DNA of 64,000 nt from positions 1 to 64,000 of the forward strand of contig CASGDV010000075.1 of assembly GCA_949300335.1 (NCBI GenBank), in the 5' to 3' direction. The DNA is from an uncultured Bacteroidales bacterium (GTDB taxonomy: Bacteria; Bacteroidota; Bacteroidia; Bacteroidales; UBA932). The notes below the pieces were generated by a model. The model worked only from the letters and a program-made list of their open reading frames with translations. It did not search any database and was not told the origin of the DNA. Position numbers and translations under genes: made by a program. Below are positions 25,955 to 34,790 of the stretch, piece by piece; the stretch's first letter is position 1; the number at the start of each line of letters is the position of its first letter.

Positions 25955-26470
25955 ATGGTAAAGAATCAGACGGAAAAAGCTGACTTGATTTTGCGAAGGC
26001 TCGGGGAAGCGGACATTGACGAGATGCGGAAACTTTTCCGTTCCACCGTACTGGAAGTCAATTCAAGGGACTATACCAGGGAGGAGGTGGAGGACTGGGC
26101 TTCCTGCGGCGACAGCGACGAGCGGTGGAAAGAACTGCTTTCGGATAACCATTATATCGGAGCGTTTGACACTGACGGGCACATGTCTGGTTTCACATCA
26201 ATGAACAGGGAAGGTCACCTTCATTCGATGTTTGTCCACAAGGATTGCCAGGGAAGGGGAGTCGCGACGTTTCTGCTTTCCGAAGCGGAGAGACTGGCTG
26301 AGGAATACGGTGCAGAAGAGATTACATGTGAAGTCAGCCTGACTGCAAGGCCCTTCTTTGAAAGAAAAGGTTACGAGGTTGTCAAGATCCAAAAGGCCCT
26401 GGCCAAGAGACTCGAACTGACGAATTTTGTGATGAAGAAAAAAGTGTTATTTCAAACAATATTATTATGA
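25955..26470 (+). CDS. GNAT-family N-acetyltransferase
   Basis: The 171-residue protein has the GNAT fold with the acetyl-CoA loop motif CQGRGVATFLL (about residues 97-107, the Q-x-x-G-x-G/A pattern) and the ending ARPFFERKGYEVV (about 132-144). It resembles the YafP/ElaA-like group of small acetyltransferases of unknown substrate. It begins behind an unusually good ribosome binding site and overlaps the next start by four bases (ATGA), so the two are coupled. Confidence 0.87.
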   Translation: MVKNQTEKADLILRRLGEADIDEMRKLFRSTVLEVNSRDYTREEVEDWASCGDSDERWKELLSDNHYIGAFDTDGHMSGFTSMNREGHLHSMFVHKDCQGRGVATFLLSEAERLAEEYGAEEITCEVSLTARPFFERKGYEVVKIQKALAKRLELTNFVMKKKVLFQTILL

Positions 26471-27402
26471 AAACGGACGTTGTTTCTAACTTCATTTTTC
26501 TTGTTATTCTGTCATTTGTGACGGGGTGCACTCTCAACGACGAACAGGGCAGGGAAGTGACAGGATACCGCGAGATTGAACTGACCGTGGCCTCGGAGAA
26601 AGTCCCCGGAGTCGTCGGAATAGGAAACAATTCCCTGATGGAACTGTATGCGGTGAAGACGGCAGGTTCCCAGGAGTGGACATCTATGTCCTCCATAGGG
26701 GGCTTCGAGTATGAGGAGGGGACAGAATACAGGATACGCATCAGCGAGACGGACTACCTGGACCACAATATGGGTACACCGTCATGGACCGAGCGTGAAC
26801 TGCTGGAGATAATCTCGGAGTCTAATAAAGAGTCCGAAGGACTCCCTGACCATTTCATCCCGGAATGGTTCATTGAAGGGCGTTTCGTCCCTGAATACAA
26901 GTATGCGATAGAGGCGACGGACAAGACCGGAACAGATGAGTATCTTGAAGGCCGCAATCCATTCCCGGAGGACTGCAAGTGCCTGCTGTACGGTCCCGGT
27001 CTGTCGAAATGGATGATGCTGGATGCTTCCGGTAATATGACTGCAAAAGGTACGATCAGCAAGAAAGGTAAAGAACCTTCCGATATTCCTGAAGTGTACC
27101 GGATACTTCCTCCGGAAGGCGGGCAGCTCTATTCATATATGGAATGGACGTTCCTTGACAAAAAGGGTGAAAAGGAAATATGGCCTCCTTTCGATGTCTT
27201 CATAGCCGAGGCTTCTGCAGACAGGAAATCTTCTCCGATGTCAGGAGAGTTTCAGCCGGAGAATTTCATGACAAAAGATATTGCGCCCCGAAACTGGGCT
27301 CCATATATCTATATCAATCTTACTGACGACTGCAAGGAAAAATTCCCGGAAGCAGGAGTCACGGCTGCTGTAGTTTCCCTGGAACTGGAACTTCCGATCT
27401 GA
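26467..27402 (+). CDS. Lipoprotein with DUF4377-like domain
   Basis: The 311-residue protein has a lipoprotein signal (VTGC, Cys near residue 19). A domain follows that resembles DUF4377 (GGFEYEEGTEYRIRISETDY, about 77-97), with a longer C-terminal region rich in Trp, Tyr and Pro that I do not recognise. It is probably anchored in the envelope and exposed outside the cytoplasm. It is translationally coupled to the acetyltransferase upstream and ends 26 bases before the convergent DUF6624-like gene. Function unknown; the DUF4377 match is by eye. Confidence 0.65.
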   Translation: MKTDVVSNFIFLVILSFVTGCTLNDEQGREVTGYREIELTVASEKVPGVVGIGNNSLMELYAVKTAGSQEWTSMSSIGGFEYEEGTEYRIRISETDYLDHNMGTPSWTERELLEIISESNKESEGLPDHFIPEWFIEGRFVPEYKYAIEATDKTGTDEYLEGRNPFPEDCKCLLYGPGLSKWMMLDASGNMTAKGTISKKGKEPSDIPEVYRILPPEGGQLYSYMEWTFLDKKGEKEIWPPFDVFIAEASADRKSSPMSGEFQPENFMTKDIAPRNWAPYIYINLTDDCKEKFPEAGVTAAVVSLELELPI

Positions 27403-27428
27403 TGGCAGGTCCTGATGTAGACCGGACG

Positions 27429-28124
27429 TCATCTGCCGGACTTCTTAAGAATTCCCCGTCTGTGCATTTCACGGACAGTCAGCTCCGGATCATATATCAC
27501 CTCGAAGCCAGTTGCCGCCTTCAGTGTCAGCATATATTCCTGTATGGTGCCGAGTCCGGCCTGACTGCGGAGAGTGTCAAGCGTTTCCGGATCTTCTACA
27601 GGCCATATATATATGACCTGGTTGCCGTTCTCCGTTACCGTGTATGACTGTGTCCCGTATTTCTGCGGCTTGCCGCAGTTCATGTTTGCCCGGTCTTCAA
27701 GTACAGCCAGTTCGGAGACTTGGATCAGTCCTCTGGAAGCGGCTTCACGCATGGCGGGCAGGTATTTCAGCTGCTGTCTTGCCTCCGCGTGGTCTATTAT
27801 CAGCCATATGGTACCGTATGATTCCGGTCTGAGTCCTTCAGGAAGCCCCTTCCCGAGAAGGCGTGATACGAGCCTGATGTTTTTCCTGTCTGTCTTTTCT
27901 ATCTGCCGTGATACCATAATCAGCGAGTCGGCCAGAGATGCCGACATTTCACCGGCTCCTGTCCTTCTTATCAGGTCAAGCTGTATTCTTCTGTTCTCCT
28001 GGTCTCTTGAACGCGCTTCAGACAGAATGGCATCAATATCTGTCATGGACTGCGCTGTGGCGTATCCATATCCCGAGAAAAGCAGTATGGCAGGCAGAAG
28101 ATACCGGAGATGTTTCATTTTCAT
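27429..28124 (-). CDS. DUF6624-like exported protein
   Basis: From the ATG at 28124 the protein has 231 residues with a signal peptide (LLPAILLFSGYGYATAQ). The body carries an early RDQENRR motif, ADxxN-like spacing, and the later H-A-E-A-x-Q-Q-L-K-Y-L-P (about 120) and DRANMNCGKPQKYGTQ (about 150-165) blocks typical of DUF6624. The family has no assigned function. A longer start at 28184 would place 20 residues before the signal and is not favoured. It diverges from the histidine kinase, with an inverted repeat between them. Confidence 0.68.
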   Translation of the reverse strand: MKMKHLRYLLPAILLFSGYGYATAQSMTDIDAILSEARSRDQENRRIQLDLIRRTGAGEMSASLADSLIMVSRQIEKTDRKNIRLVSRLLGKGLPEGLRPESYGTIWLIIDHAEARQQLKYLPAMREAASRGLIQVSELAVLEDRANMNCGKPQKYGTQSYTVTENGNQVIYIWPVEDPETLDTLRSQAGLGTIQEYMLTLKAATGFEVIYDPELTVREMHRRGILKKSGR

Positions 28125-28184
28125 TTTTATTAGTCTGCATTTTCGTTGTAACTGGACAAATATATGTTTTTTTCTAAAAATCAC

Positions 28185-28202
28185 ATCTGAATGTGTTCAG
28201 AT
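28185..28202. promoter_or_regulatory. Inverted repeat in the DUF6624/histidine kinase gap
   Basis: ATCTGAA and TTCAGAT form perfect 7-base arms around TGTG, 28 bases upstream of the kinase start and 60 bases upstream of the divergent gene. It is a candidate operator; the binding protein is unknown. Confidence 0.4.
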
Positions 28203-28230
28203 AATCTTTCGCATTTATTAATTTCGCGTA

Positions 28231-29580
28231 ATGAAATTCATCAGGAAACATATTGTCTCTATCTGTGCCATATTCACCCTTATTGCTGTCGGATGCTATG
28301 AGGGCTACTGGATTCTACGTATGTACAATACGGAAAAGGAGTCTGTCGAATCAATAATCAGCTCTTCGGTCATAGGGGCCGAGGTGGAGGAATATATCGA
28401 CAGGATCAGGGCGGGGAACGGCAGGGATACGCTGATGCTGCCCGGTGTCCGCCCAGGAATGAAACCAAGGATATTGTCAATGTCATCAGACTCACTGGAC
28501 GGAAGAATCAATGAAATAAACATATACAAGATCGACAAGAAGGATCTGTCCGGCACCACCGGGACGGGCATGCCGGATATCGGCAGGATACAGGACCTGC
28601 TGCATTCGTATCTGGACAGCACTGGACTTGACATGAGGTGCCGTCTGGCTTATGAAGGGAACGGAGACGGTGTCATCATGGCTTCCGGCTTGGAAGACAC
28701 CACGGACCTATACAGGAACAGCCGAGTGATTCTCACTGTACCTTCAAATGTAAACGACGGGCAATACATAGTGTTTTCCGATTCACTTTCAGGATATATC
28801 GCAGGCAGAATCTCAGGAGTGACGGCAATATCAGCCGGCATCCTGCTGATAATAGCCATGTCTTTCTTCATGATGGACAAGACCATCAGGAAACGCAGGC
28901 GGCTTGATGAGATGAGGAACGATTTCACCCAGAACATCACCCATGAACTGAAGACACCTATTGCAGTGGCATATGCCGCAAGTGACACTCTGCTGGAATA
29001 CGGCCTGGGGGACAACCCTGTGAAGCGCAGGGAGTATCTGGAGATAATAAAAGGCCAGCTTGACAGGCTGGGAGGGATGGTGGAAATGATCCTGTCCACA
29101 ACGATGGAGAGCCGCTCCGGTCTCAGGCTGGAATGCTCGGCGGTCCCGGTCAAAGCAATGCTTGAGGCTGCGGCGGACCAGATAAGGATGGCGGCCGGGA
29201 AGAAGTGCGACATAACGGTATCTGCAGTTCCGGACAGTCTCGAGATTACAGTGGACCGCAGACTCATGTCCAGTGTAATCCTCACGATACTTGACAATGC
29301 GCTGAAATATTCCGGTGACAGTGTGTCCATATCTGTGGAGGCATACCGCAGAGGAGGGAGAACTGTCATAACAATATCCGACAACGGGTTCGGTATAGCA
29401 CCGTCCGACCAGAAACACATATTCGAGAAATTCTACAGGGTCCCGACCGGAAACAGGCATGATGTAAAAGGATACGGGATAGGGCTTTTCTTTGCTAAAA
29501 GCATCGTGGAGAAGCACGGAGGCAGGATATCGGTGACCAGCGAACCTGGAAAAGGAAGTTCATTCATTATAGAGTTGTAG
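28231..29580 (+). CDS. Sensor histidine kinase
   Basis: The 449-residue protein has a membrane helix at about residues 7-27, a periplasmic sensor region of about 160 residues without recognised domain, a second helix (about 195-213), then a HisKA domain with phospho-acceptor His238 (ITHELKTP) and an HATPase domain with N-box LDNALKYS, G1 DNGFGI and G2 GYGIGLFFAK. There is no clear HAMP domain between the second helix and HisKA. It is followed one base later by the response regulator, with which it forms a pair. The start may be leaderless, because a TAATTTCG element ends only 4 bases before the ATG. Confidence 0.95.
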   Translation: MKFIRKHIVSICAIFTLIAVGCYEGYWILRMYNTEKESVESIISSSVIGAEVEEYIDRIRAGNGRDTLMLPGVRPGMKPRILSMSSDSLDGRINEINIYKIDKKDLSGTTGTGMPDIGRIQDLLHSYLDSTGLDMRCRLAYEGNGDGVIMASGLEDTTDLYRNSRVILTVPSNVNDGQYIVFSDSLSGYIAGRISGVTAISAGILLIIAMSFFMMDKTIRKRRRLDEMRNDFTQNITHELKTPIAVAYAASDTLLEYGLGDNPVKRREYLEIIKGQLDRLGGMVEMILSTTMESRSGLRLECSAVPVKAMLEAAADQIRMAAGKKCDITVSAVPDSLEITVDRRLMSSVILTILDNALKYSGDSVSISVEAYRRGGRTVITISDNGFGIAPSDQKHIFEKFYRVPTGNRHDVKGYGIGLFFAKSIVEKHGGRISVTSEPGKGSSFIIEL

Positions 29581-29581
29581 T

Positions 29582-30289
29582 ATGGAGAAGATTTCTGTTC
29601 TGCTTGTAGAAGATGAGACCACACTGGCCGGAATCATCAAGGATGCCCTTGAGGCTGATAACTTCACTGTCAGGATAGCTTCCGACGGTGTAGCAGGCCT
29701 GGACCTGTTCTCCGAGTCCAGGCCTGACATAATCGTGTCCGATGTCATGATGCCAAGGCTGTCAGGTTTTGAAATGGTACAGAAAATACGGCAGACAGGT
29801 GACAATACCCCGGTGCTCTTCCTTACGGCAAAGACTTCGGTCGATGATGTAGTGGAAGGATTCGGGGCCGGCGGAAATGACTATCTGAAAAAGCCGTTCG
29901 GAATGAAGGAGCTGGTCGTCCGGATAATGGCGCTCCTGGGAAGAGTCGGCATGAATAACGTCCAGGGAAAGGACTCCACATCGGAGTACACAGTCGGGCA
30001 GTATCTGTTCGTCCCGGCAAGAAGGCTCCTGACTTATCTTCCCGACGGAGAAAAGACGGAACTCCCCAACAGGGAGAGTGAAATCCTTGAACGGCTGTGC
30101 ACAAGCAGGAACAATGTGCTGCCCACAAAGGAGATTCTGCTTGACCTTTGGGGGGATGATGACTTCTTCAGCACGCGCAGTTTCCAAGTCCTCATTTCAA
30201 GGTTAAGGCGCCGTCTGTCGAAGGACTCCGGGATCAGCATTGTGAATTTCAGAGGGGAGGGCTATAAGCTTATCTGCGGCACGGGCTAG
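29582..30289 (+). CDS. OmpR/PhoB-family response regulator
   Basis: The 235-residue protein has a receiver domain with acidic pocket DE (residues 9-10), phospho-acceptor Asp54 (VSDVMMP) and Lys104 (KKPFG), and a C-terminal winged-helix DNA-binding domain (about 140-233) with the ETHLTRL-like recognition helix replaced by SFQVLISRLRRRL. It pairs with the kinase upstream. Its stop codon overlaps that of the convergent outer-membrane protein in the sequence CTAG. A tandem repeat before the GLPGLI/TonB genes (33677-33696) is a possible binding site. Confidence 0.95.
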   Translation: MEKISVLLVEDETTLAGIIKDALEADNFTVRIASDGVAGLDLFSESRPDIIVSDVMMPRLSGFEMVQKIRQTGDNTPVLFLTAKTSVDDVVEGFGAGGNDYLKKPFGMKELVVRIMALLGRVGMNNVQGKDSTSEYTVGQYLFVPARRLLTYLPDGEKTELPNRESEILERLCTSRNNVLPTKEILLDLWGDDDFFSTRSFQVLISRLRRRLSKDSGISIVNFRGEGYKLICGTG

Positions 30290-32781
30290 AAGCTGATACT
30301 GAACTTCAGCATCACCTCCCGCGGCCGGAGATATGTCATGGTATACGATTGCATTGTCGCAGATACCGACACCTGCCTGTACTCGGATGTCCCGATGATA
30401 TTGTTTGCGGCAAGGGCTATTTCCCATCTGTTCCTCCCGTATTGCAGAGCGACATCACAGAAATGGTCCAGGCCGGTCCCTGTGCCATTGCTGTGGTACA
30501 GTTCATTGTCTATCGTGAACATCCAGCCTGATCCGGGAGTGAAATGGAAGCAGAGGGAATGGGACCAGTCTGTGATGCTGCCGGTACTGTTCCGGCTGCT
30601 TACTGTTGCCGAGCTTTTCCCTTCCACTGTCCACCAGTGCAAGGGCCTGGACGAGTAGTCCAGAGAAACGGTATATGCATTGACTACCGCTTTCTGCACG
30701 GCCCCATCCAGAAGATAGGCATGCCCGGTGGAATTCCAGGAACCGTTGAGTCCCAGGCGAGTCCTGCACCGCAGGAATGACTTTGCAAGCCTGCCGCCCA
30801 GGATATATGTATCGGAGTCATAGGTCATGCCGGTTGCCCTCTGCACATAGATATCGGAGTCCATCGTGCTCTCATACAGTATATTGCCCGAGGTTCTCAC
30901 ATACATTGGCCTCAGGTTGAAGAATATCCCGTTTACAGGATTCCTGTAGGAATATCCGGCCGTAACCATGTCGGAAAACCTTCCGCCGACATTGCCTGTA
31001 CCCACATGGACAGTGCGGTATGAAGTATATACGGGCCCGTCGACGACGCTTGCCCCTTCATATGGATATGCCGACCGCCTGTAGCTGAACGAGATCTGCG
31101 ATGCCGGTGAGGCTTCCCATTCCCAGGTAAATGACGGCTCCATCCATATCTGCCCTGATGATTTCCTGCCATAAATCTGGTGGGCATAGCTTGTCCTTAA
31201 TGAACTGCTGAGCCTGTGGCTGCCAAATGACATCTGAACGGACGGCTCCCAGTAGGGTAGGGAGATCCGCCATGCGGTTCCGTCTATATTCTGCTGCCGG
31301 TAGTCGAACCCGACGGTGTTCTTAAGGTAATGCCTCCGTATCCTCCTGCTGAAACTGACACCGTTCCTGCTGGAGAACATGTTTATGTCAAGATGTCTGG
31401 TGACACCGTCTATGGTCAGCAGCTGCCCTGGCAGGTATGTGTCTCCTGTCGAGCAGTCGAGCTGCCACACGTCACCACGTGCTGTCGTATGGGAGATGTC
31501 CAGGTCTTCGGAAAGGACACGCCTGTACGGCATGACCATAAGGTCTGTCCTGCGGCTGTTGCAAAGCATTTCCCCGTTCCCTGAGTTCCAGTCTGCATAT
31601 ACCCTCGTGCTGCTTCTTACATATGTCCGTTCAGAGTTGTGCGTATAGCACAGCTCTCCCTTGATCTCATCTCTTGCTGAAGTAAGGTCATATTCCTCGG
31701 TGACGACCGGCCTCCCGTCTATGGAGAGGTATGCTATCGAACTGCTGCTACGCTGCCTCTCCCTGTCATGGAACCCGCTCAGCTGCAGCCTGATATCCGA
31801 ATCCTTACCGGATTTCCATAACATATTGGCTGCAAGGAGATGGCTCGCATTGAATGAGAACCTCTCCTCATCGAAAGCAGGACCTGAAATCTCAGGTATG
31901 CCTATAAGGCCTTTTTCTGCCTGATAGCCTCCAAGATCGGAAATGTCCTGCACCTCTTCTCCTATGTCTGAACCCGTATTGTTGTTCTTGTACATCATCA
32001 GGGTCTGGAATTTCCTGTCGAAACGCATGCCCATCAGCCTGCTGTCATATACAAGTCCCTCGCCTTCACATGCATATCCCGCCCCGAGATCCGCAAGGGC
32101 GGACCACACGGCCTTGGCATCTTCCTTCAGTACGATATTCAGAGCCGCCTGTTCACTGAAACTGACCCCCCTCAAGGACCTGACATTCTGATGGTTCTCA
32201 AGTACCTGCACGCTTTTCACCTTGTCAGCCGGAATATTGCTGCTTGCCAGAGAGTACTGCCCTCCCATCAGGTCCAGACCTTCTATGTAGAAATTGCTGA
32301 TGGCCTTTCCCTGGTACTCGATCGCCCCGTCGGATCTGACTTCAATCCCGGGCATCCTGCTTATCACGTCTGCGATAGAGCGGTCCTGCGCCTCCCTGAA
32401 GGATGCCACAGAATAGGTCAGTGTATCCCCGCTTTCCGATATGCTTTCCGCAGTGACTGCAACTTCCCGGATATTGAACGGCTCCTCACGGAGCGTGAAC
32501 CTGTAAGGGTCAGTAAGGTCCCTGACCATTACTGTCTCTGGCCCGTATCCGAGATGCGTCACCATGATATGGTCTGCATCTGACGGGACATCCAGTTTGA
32601 AATGTCCGGCCTTGTCAGCGGCAGTATAGGCCAGTATTCTTCCGTCTCCGGCATATGCCACTATGCTCGCACCTGGAAGCTCTTTCCCACTGCTCCCGTA
32701 GACCTGTCCGGACAATGCTGTCTGGGCTGGGCACGGAAGTAGATAAATAAAGAGAGAGGCAATCAAGACTGTAAGACGCAT
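30286..32781 (-). CDS. TonB-dependent-receptor-like outer-membrane protein
   Basis: The 831-residue protein has a signal peptide (about 1-19), a carboxypeptidase-regulatory-like beta domain (about 22-105: GQVYGSSGKELPGASIVAY), a plug-like domain with DVISRMPGIEV and GKAISNFYIEGLDLMGG, and a long C-terminal region of antiparallel strands ending in MLKFSISF with a terminal Phe. This matches outer-membrane beta-barrel proteins that accompany GLPGLI proteins, not classical SusC. It is encoded 7 bases after the GLPGLI gene. Cargo unknown; metal, peptide or small-molecule transport are all possible. Confidence 0.87.
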   Translation of the reverse strand: MRLTVLIASLFIYLLPCPAQTALSGQVYGSSGKELPGASIVAYAGDGRILAYTAADKAGHFKLDVPSDADHIMVTHLGYGPETVMVRDLTDPYRFTLREEPFNIREVAVTAESISESGDTLTYSVASFREAQDRSIADVISRMPGIEVRSDGAIEYQGKAISNFYIEGLDLMGGQYSLASSNIPADKVKSVQVLENHQNVRSLRGVSFSEQAALNIVLKEDAKAVWSALADLGAGYACEGEGLVYDSRLMGMRFDRKFQTLMMYKNNNTGSDIGEEVQDISDLGGYQAEKGLIGIPEISGPAFDEERFSFNASHLLAANMLWKSGKDSDIRLQLSGFHDRERQRSSSSIAYLSIDGRPVVTEEYDLTSARDEIKGELCYTHNSERTYVRSSTRVYADWNSGNGEMLCNSRRTDLMVMPYRRVLSEDLDISHTTARGDVWQLDCSTGDTYLPGQLLTIDGVTRHLDINMFSSRNGVSFSRRIRRHYLKNTVGFDYRQQNIDGTAWRISLPYWEPSVQMSFGSHRLSSSLRTSYAHQIYGRKSSGQIWMEPSFTWEWEASPASQISFSYRRSAYPYEGASVVDGPVYTSYRTVHVGTGNVGGRFSDMVTAGYSYRNPVNGIFFNLRPMYVRTSGNILYESTMDSDIYVQRATGMTYDSDTYILGGRLAKSFLRCRTRLGLNGSWNSTGHAYLLDGAVQKAVVNAYTVSLDYSSRPLHWWTVEGKSSATVSSRNSTGSITDWSHSLCFHFTPGSGWMFTIDNELYHSNGTGTGLDHFCDVALQYGRNRWEIALAANNIIGTSEYRQVSVSATMQSYTMTYLRPREVMLKFSISF

Positions 32782-32788
32782 AGGGCAT

Positions 32789-33607
32789 TCAGTTCAGGTC
32801 CAGATAATTCTTTTCAGACTGTTTCTGGTCTGATATATCATTGCCGCTGGCATCGGTTATCTTTACGACTTTGCCTGTTCCGGAGAGCACATTTGCCGCC
32901 AGCTCCGAATAGGTCTGCCCTGCGTTAGAGGTGCGCAGTGCCAGATACTTTTTCCTGGTACATTTCACTGCCTCCTCTTTCCCTATAAGAACCACCTTCG
33001 AGTCATCCTGGATGGATCCGATACCGACTGCCGTGAAGTGGAATATGCCGTCTGTGTCGGACGCTTCAAGGATAAGGCCTGGCAGGCCTCCCAGGACATA
33101 TGGCCCGTACGGCATGGGCAATCCTACAGAGTACCACACATCCCATGTCCTGCCATAGACGGAAGCCCTGGCATGATGGCACCCGTAGCCGCAGACTATC
33201 TTCGTACTGTCCGTCAGTTCCCAGTCCATGGCCGGAAGGCTCTCCTCGTACATGAGGAGATCGACGCCGACCTTGTTGACGTATGTATATGCCTCCTTCT
33301 CTGGTGAGCCGATGAGTATTTCGAGACTGCTCCTGTTCGGATATCTTGACTTGAACTGCCTGACTGAATTCATTAGGGCGGCAATATCATCGGTCTCAGG
33401 CAATGACTGGAAGGCTTCTGTGTGTTTACGGTAGTTAGGGTTGTAGAATACTGCTGTCTCGCTCCCGATGTCAAGATTCCACCTGTATGTCCCGGGGGTC
33501 TTGTCATACTGTGCGTCACAGTCATAGGTAATACGGTAGGCCGCCTTATCCTGGGCATCCAGGAGTAATGGCAGCGACAAGAGCAAAATGATGATAGTCC
33601 TTTTCAT
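32789..33607 (-). CDS. GLPGLI family protein
   Basis: From ATG 33607 this 272-residue protein starts with a signal peptide (IIILLLSLPLLLDAQ) and contains the family motif GLPGLILE preceded by PYGPYVLG (about residues 170-186). GLPGLI proteins are exported Bacteroidota proteins of unknown role found beside TonB-type outer-membrane proteins. The upstream in-frame Met at 33670 would bury the signal. The gene begins the minus-strand unit GLPGLI then TonB-like protein, facing the two-component genes. Confidence 0.9.
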   Translation of the reverse strand: MKRTIIILLLSLPLLLDAQDKAAYRITYDCDAQYDKTPGTYRWNLDIGSETAVFYNPNYRKHTEAFQSLPETDDIAALMNSVRQFKSRYPNRSSLEILIGSPEKEAYTYVNKVGVDLLMYEESLPAMDWELTDSTKIVCGYGCHHARASVYGRTWDVWYSVGLPMPYGPYVLGGLPGLILEASDTDGIFHFTAVGIGSIQDDSKVVLIGKEEAVKCTRKKYLALRTSNAGQTYSELAANVLSGTGKVVKITDASGNDISDQKQSEKNYLDLN

Positions 33608-33676
33608 GTCCGTCGTTTTTTTACATTGCAAATCTCTGTAATCATATCTGCAATCTTGTTCAACGGACAATCAACA

Positions 33677-33696
33677 AGTGTTAATTAGTGTTAACA
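33677..33696. repeat. Tandem 10-base repeat, candidate response-regulator site
   Basis: AGTGTTAATT is followed immediately by AGTGTTAACA, so AGTGTTAA is repeated with a 10-base period. It lies 70 bases upstream of the GLPGLI start codon. OmpR-family regulators bind direct repeats about one helical turn apart, so the adjacent response regulator may bind here. This is inference. Confidence 0.45.
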
Positions 33697-33714
33697 AAAT
33701 ATCTGCAAGACATT

Positions 33715-34074
33715 CTATCTGGACTTCTTCCAGCGCTCTTCGACTGTGGAGAACGGGATATCAAGCAGTTTCATCTGGTGGAATAGCTCCGGAAGCCGTT
33801 CCTCCATGAATTCCCTGCGCCTGTTTTCCATGATGATGTCCCGAGCCTCCGGCGACACATAGAACCCCATGCCGCGCCGTGTGTAGATGATTCCCTGCCG
33901 TGTCAGCAGGTCATATGCCCTCACGACTGTATTTGTATTCACGGACAGGCTCTCCGAAAGTTCCCGCACACTCGGCACCCTGTCCTCCGGGCCGTACCGG
34001 CCAGACAGGATACCGTCGCACAGGCTTTCTGCCATCTGCAGGTAGATGGCCTTGTCTTGTCTGAACTCCGTCAT
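33715..34074 (-). CDS. GntR-family regulator, YtrA type (second cassette)
   Basis: The 119-residue protein is a short GntR winged-helix protein (RVPSVRELSESLSVNTNTVVRAYDLL, about residues 31-56, split here by family pattern) with a brief C-terminal tail (REFMEERLPELFHQMKLL) like that of the copy at 262-636. It closes the second cassette, 2 bases after the membrane-protein gene. The perfect inverted repeat at 35622-35659 is its likely operator. Confidence 0.88.
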   Translation of the reverse strand: MTEFRQDKAIYLQMAESLCDGILSGRYGPEDRVPSVRELSESLSVNTNTVVRAYDLLTRQGIIYTRRGMGFYVSPEARDIIMENRRREFMEERLPELFHQMKLLDIPFSTVEERWKKSR

Positions 34075-34076
34075 GG

Positions 34077-34790
34077 CTATATGGTTTTATTCTTGCTGTC
34101 CTGCTCGTATGTTGCCAGCAGCCGGTATCCCCACACTATACATATGACAACCAGTATGCAGACTGATGTGATTGCCAGCAATGTGGCGGCCTTTTCGCTT
34201 ATTGCCCCGCTGTTCTTCAGCATTACAGGTACGAATACAAGGGCAGCGAAACCCAGGATAACAGCCCAGAATACAGCCTTTCCGAATCTTTTCCTTGCAG
34301 AGTGGAAAGAACTGATCCAGAGTGCGATGATAGATATGAGCAGTGTGGAAGCAAGTTTTGCCGTATGGAACCCATTGTGGAAATAGAGGAAAGTAAGGTT
34401 TCCATTTGCAGTAGATTTCATATAGGAGACAGCAGTAAAGCCTGCTGATCCGACTATAAAGCTGAAAACCAGGAAGAAGATACCTACCACTATGGTGCTT
34501 AAATAGATGGAAACAAATTTCTCCATCAGCGAGGCAGGGATGAGCATGCGGCGTGATGTCAGATCCGAACAGAATGCCAGTATCTGGACTGATATGAATG
34601 CCAGCATTGTTGTCTCGCAGAAATCGATACTTTCAGTGAGATCACCTCCCGTAAAGAGCATTGACAGCAAAGGGAGAGAGATGGACACTATGGCCACTAT
34701 CCGTAATGTCTTCGCTATGTCCTTCAAATAGATTTCTCCTATCTGGAGTCTGGAGAAAAGCAGCATTCTCCTGAAACTGAATCCGTTCAT
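34077..34790 (-). CDS. Membrane protein of the second GntR/ABC cassette
   Basis: From ATG 34790 this is a 237-residue protein with about six hydrophobic segments. It looks like the permease-type proteins of the first cassette (643-2203), including MLIPASLMEKFVSIYLSTIVVG after helix 2. The ATG overlaps the ATPase stop (ATGA) and is preceded by AAAGGAGG six bases upstream, an exceptionally good ribosome binding site; a longer start at 34892 would lie inside the ATPase and is rejected. Only one membrane protein is present here, against two in the first cassette. With its ATPase interrupted, its function is doubtful. Confidence 0.78.
   Translation of the reverse strand: MNGFSFRRMLLFSRLQIGEIYLKDIAKTLRIVAIVSISLPLLSMLFTGGDLTESIDFCETTMLAFISVQILAFCSDLTSRRMLIPASLMEKFVSIYLSTIVVGIFFLVFSFIVGSAGFTAVSYMKSTANGNLTFLYFHNGFHTAKLASTLLISIIALWISSFHSARKRFGKAVFWAVILGFAALVFVPVMLKNSGAISEKAATLLAITSVCILVVICIVWGYRLLATYEQDSKNKTI

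Noticed and set aside
28650..29420. A 256-codon minus-strand frame inside the histidine kinase
   Set aside because: It is antisense to HisKA and HATPase motifs. Long antisense frames are expected in this G+C-rich stretch.
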